From contig CACAWY010000001.1 of the NCBI GenBank assembly GCA_902536385.1, positions 88,458 through 152,457 on the forward strand: 64,000 bases of DNA, in the 5' to 3' direction. The notes below the pieces were generated by a model. The model was not told where the DNA came from and made no database searches. It worked only from the letters and a program-made list of their open reading frames with translations. The translations under genes were made by a program, and so were the position numbers. The first letter of the stretch is position 1; the number at the start of each line of letters is the position of its first letter. Below, piece by piece: positions 62,674 through 64,000 of the stretch. The DNA is from an uncultured Pelagibacteraceae bacterium. Lineage in GTDB: Bacteria > Pseudomonadota > Alphaproteobacteria > Pelagibacterales > Pelagibacteraceae.

Positions 62674-64000
62674 ATGAACTTCCCAATATTATCAACTCTA
62701 ATTTTTTTACCTTTAATAAGTTCTCTTTTTATTCTTTTGTCAAAAGATAAAACAAACAACAAAAGCTCAATTTATATTTCTTTATTTAGCAGTGTTGCTA
62801 CATTTTTTCTTTCACTGTTTTTGTGGTATTCTTTAGATTTAAGTACTTCAGATTTTCAATTTGTTGAAGAAAAATCTTGGATAAATAATTTTATTAAATT
62901 TAAATTAGGTGTAGATGGCATATCGATACTTTTTATTGTTTTAACTACTTTTATAACTCCCATTTGTATTATCTCTTGTGTGAATAGCGTTAAAATTAGA
63001 GTTAAAGAGTTTTTGATAGCTATTTTAATCCTAGAAACATTTATGATTGGTGTGTTTTGCTCACTCGATCTAGTCATTTTTTATTTATTTTTCGAAGCAG
63101 GTTTAATACCTATGTTTTTAATTATTGGAGTTTGGGGTGGACCAAGAAGAGTTTACTCTGCTTTTAAATTTTTTCTATTTACTTTACTCGGTTCTGTTTT
63201 GATGCTTGTAGCGATAATAGTTATCTACTGGTTAACAGGCACAACTGATATAACTCAGATATATGAAATAAAAATACCAGAAGAATATCAAAATATTTTA
63301 TGGTTAGCTTTTTTAAGTTCTTTTGCAGTAAAAATGCCAATGTGGCCAGTCCACACTTGGCTACCCGATGCTCATGTCGAGGCTCCAACTGCTGGCTCTG
63401 TTATTCTTGCTGCTATCTTATTAAAAATGGCTGGATATGGTTTCTTAAGATTTTCAATACCTATGTTTCCCTTAGCTTCAGAATATTTTACTCCCTTAAT
63501 ATATACTTTAAGCTTAGTTGCAATTATTTACACTTCTCTAATCGCTCTAATGCAAGATGATATGAAGAAATTAATTGCATACTCCTCAGTAGCCCATATG
63601 GGTTATGTAACATTAGGAATTTTTACACTAACAAAACAAGGTATAGAAGGAAGTATATATCAAATGATAAGCCATGGTTTAATATCTGCAGCGCTATTTT
63701 TATGTGTTGGTGTAGTTTATGATAGGTTACACTCAAGATTGATAAGTTCTTACGGTGGTCTTGTAAATTACATACCTAAATACTCTTTTCTATTTTTAAT
63801 ATTTGCACTAGCAGCTCTTGGATTACCTGGAACTTCAGGATTTTTGGGAGAATTTTTAGTTTTAACTGGAACTTTTCAAAAAAGTTATTTATCAGCTATG
63901 ATAGCCACTTTTGGGGTAGTCTTAGGAGCTGCTTATATGCTTTGGCTTACTAAAAGAGTCATCTTTGGAACAACTAACAATTCAGAAATTAAAAATTTAA
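62674..64000 (+). CDS. nuoM: NADH-quinone oxidoreductase subunit M (truncated by window end)
   Basis: Open frame from ATG 62674 (MNFPILSTLIFLPLIS...) to the window edge without stop; HTWLPDAHVEAPTAGSVILAAILLKMAGYG. Absent from the ORF track because no stop codon falls in the window. Confidence 0.95.
   Translation, partial: MNFPILSTLIFLPLISSLFILLSKDKTNNKSSIYISLFSSVATFFLSLFLWYSLDLSTSDFQFVEEKSWINNFIKFKLGVDGISILFIVLTTFITPICIISCVNSVKIRVKEFLIAILILETFMIGVFCSLDLVIFYLFFEAGLIPMFLIIGVWGGPRRVYSAFKFFLFTLLGSVLMLVAIIVIYWLTGTTDITQIYEIKIPEEYQNILWLAFLSSFAVKMPMWPVHTWLPDAHVEAPTAGSVILAAILLKMAGYGFLRFSIPMFPLASEYFTPLIYTLSLVAIIYTSLIALMQDDMKKLIAYSSVAHMGYVTLGIFTLTKQGIEGSIYQMISHGLISAALFLCVGVVYDRLHSRLISSYGGLVNYIPKYSFLFLIFALAALGLPGTSGFLGEFLVLTGTFQKSYLSAMIATFGVVLGAAYMLWLTKRVIFGTTNNSEIKNL

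Noticed and set aside
1-64000. CRISPR arrays, rRNA genes, transposases, integrases, toxin-antitoxin or prophage modules
   Set aside because: Looked for and not seen; the window is otherwise accounted for by core genes, three tRNAs and short intergenic gaps.

Overview
The window is a gene-dense, AT-rich stretch of a streamlined alphaproteobacterial chromosome. Gene content and local order resemble Pelagibacterales/SAR11; this is inferred from gene order and composition only, with no database search. Nearly all of it is core genome: an LPS-transport/maturation block (rsmA-pdxA-surA-lptD-lptG-lptF), pepA-ndk, purMN, hda-aspS, accBC-aroQ, thiSG, RNase E/G, PBP1A, prfB with a programmed +1 frameshift, tyrS/anmK, an iscR-sufBCDSUTA Fe-S operon, a glutaminase/glutamine synthetase convergent pair, tRNA-Leu-tig-clpP-clpX-lon, tandem tRNA-Val/tRNA-Asp, and nuoA-M (nuoM cut by the window end). 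The only accessory-looking insert is a GT17-like glycosyltransferase divergent from an 850-aa three-domain epimerase-cupin-methyltransferase fusion, between lon and the tRNA pair. I saw no rRNA, CRISPR array, prophage or transposase. The most interesting signals are: that fusion protein and its symmetric divergent promoter; a stand-alone NrdJ-C-terminal (TSCPD-like) protein with a 30-bp dyad upstream; an EF-hand/ankyrin glutaminase tail-to-tail with glnA; a tRNA-tig junction leaving only 7 nt before the tig start; an RpoH-like promoter very close to the lon start; and all nine convergent gene pairs overlapping or separated by no more than 4 bp.
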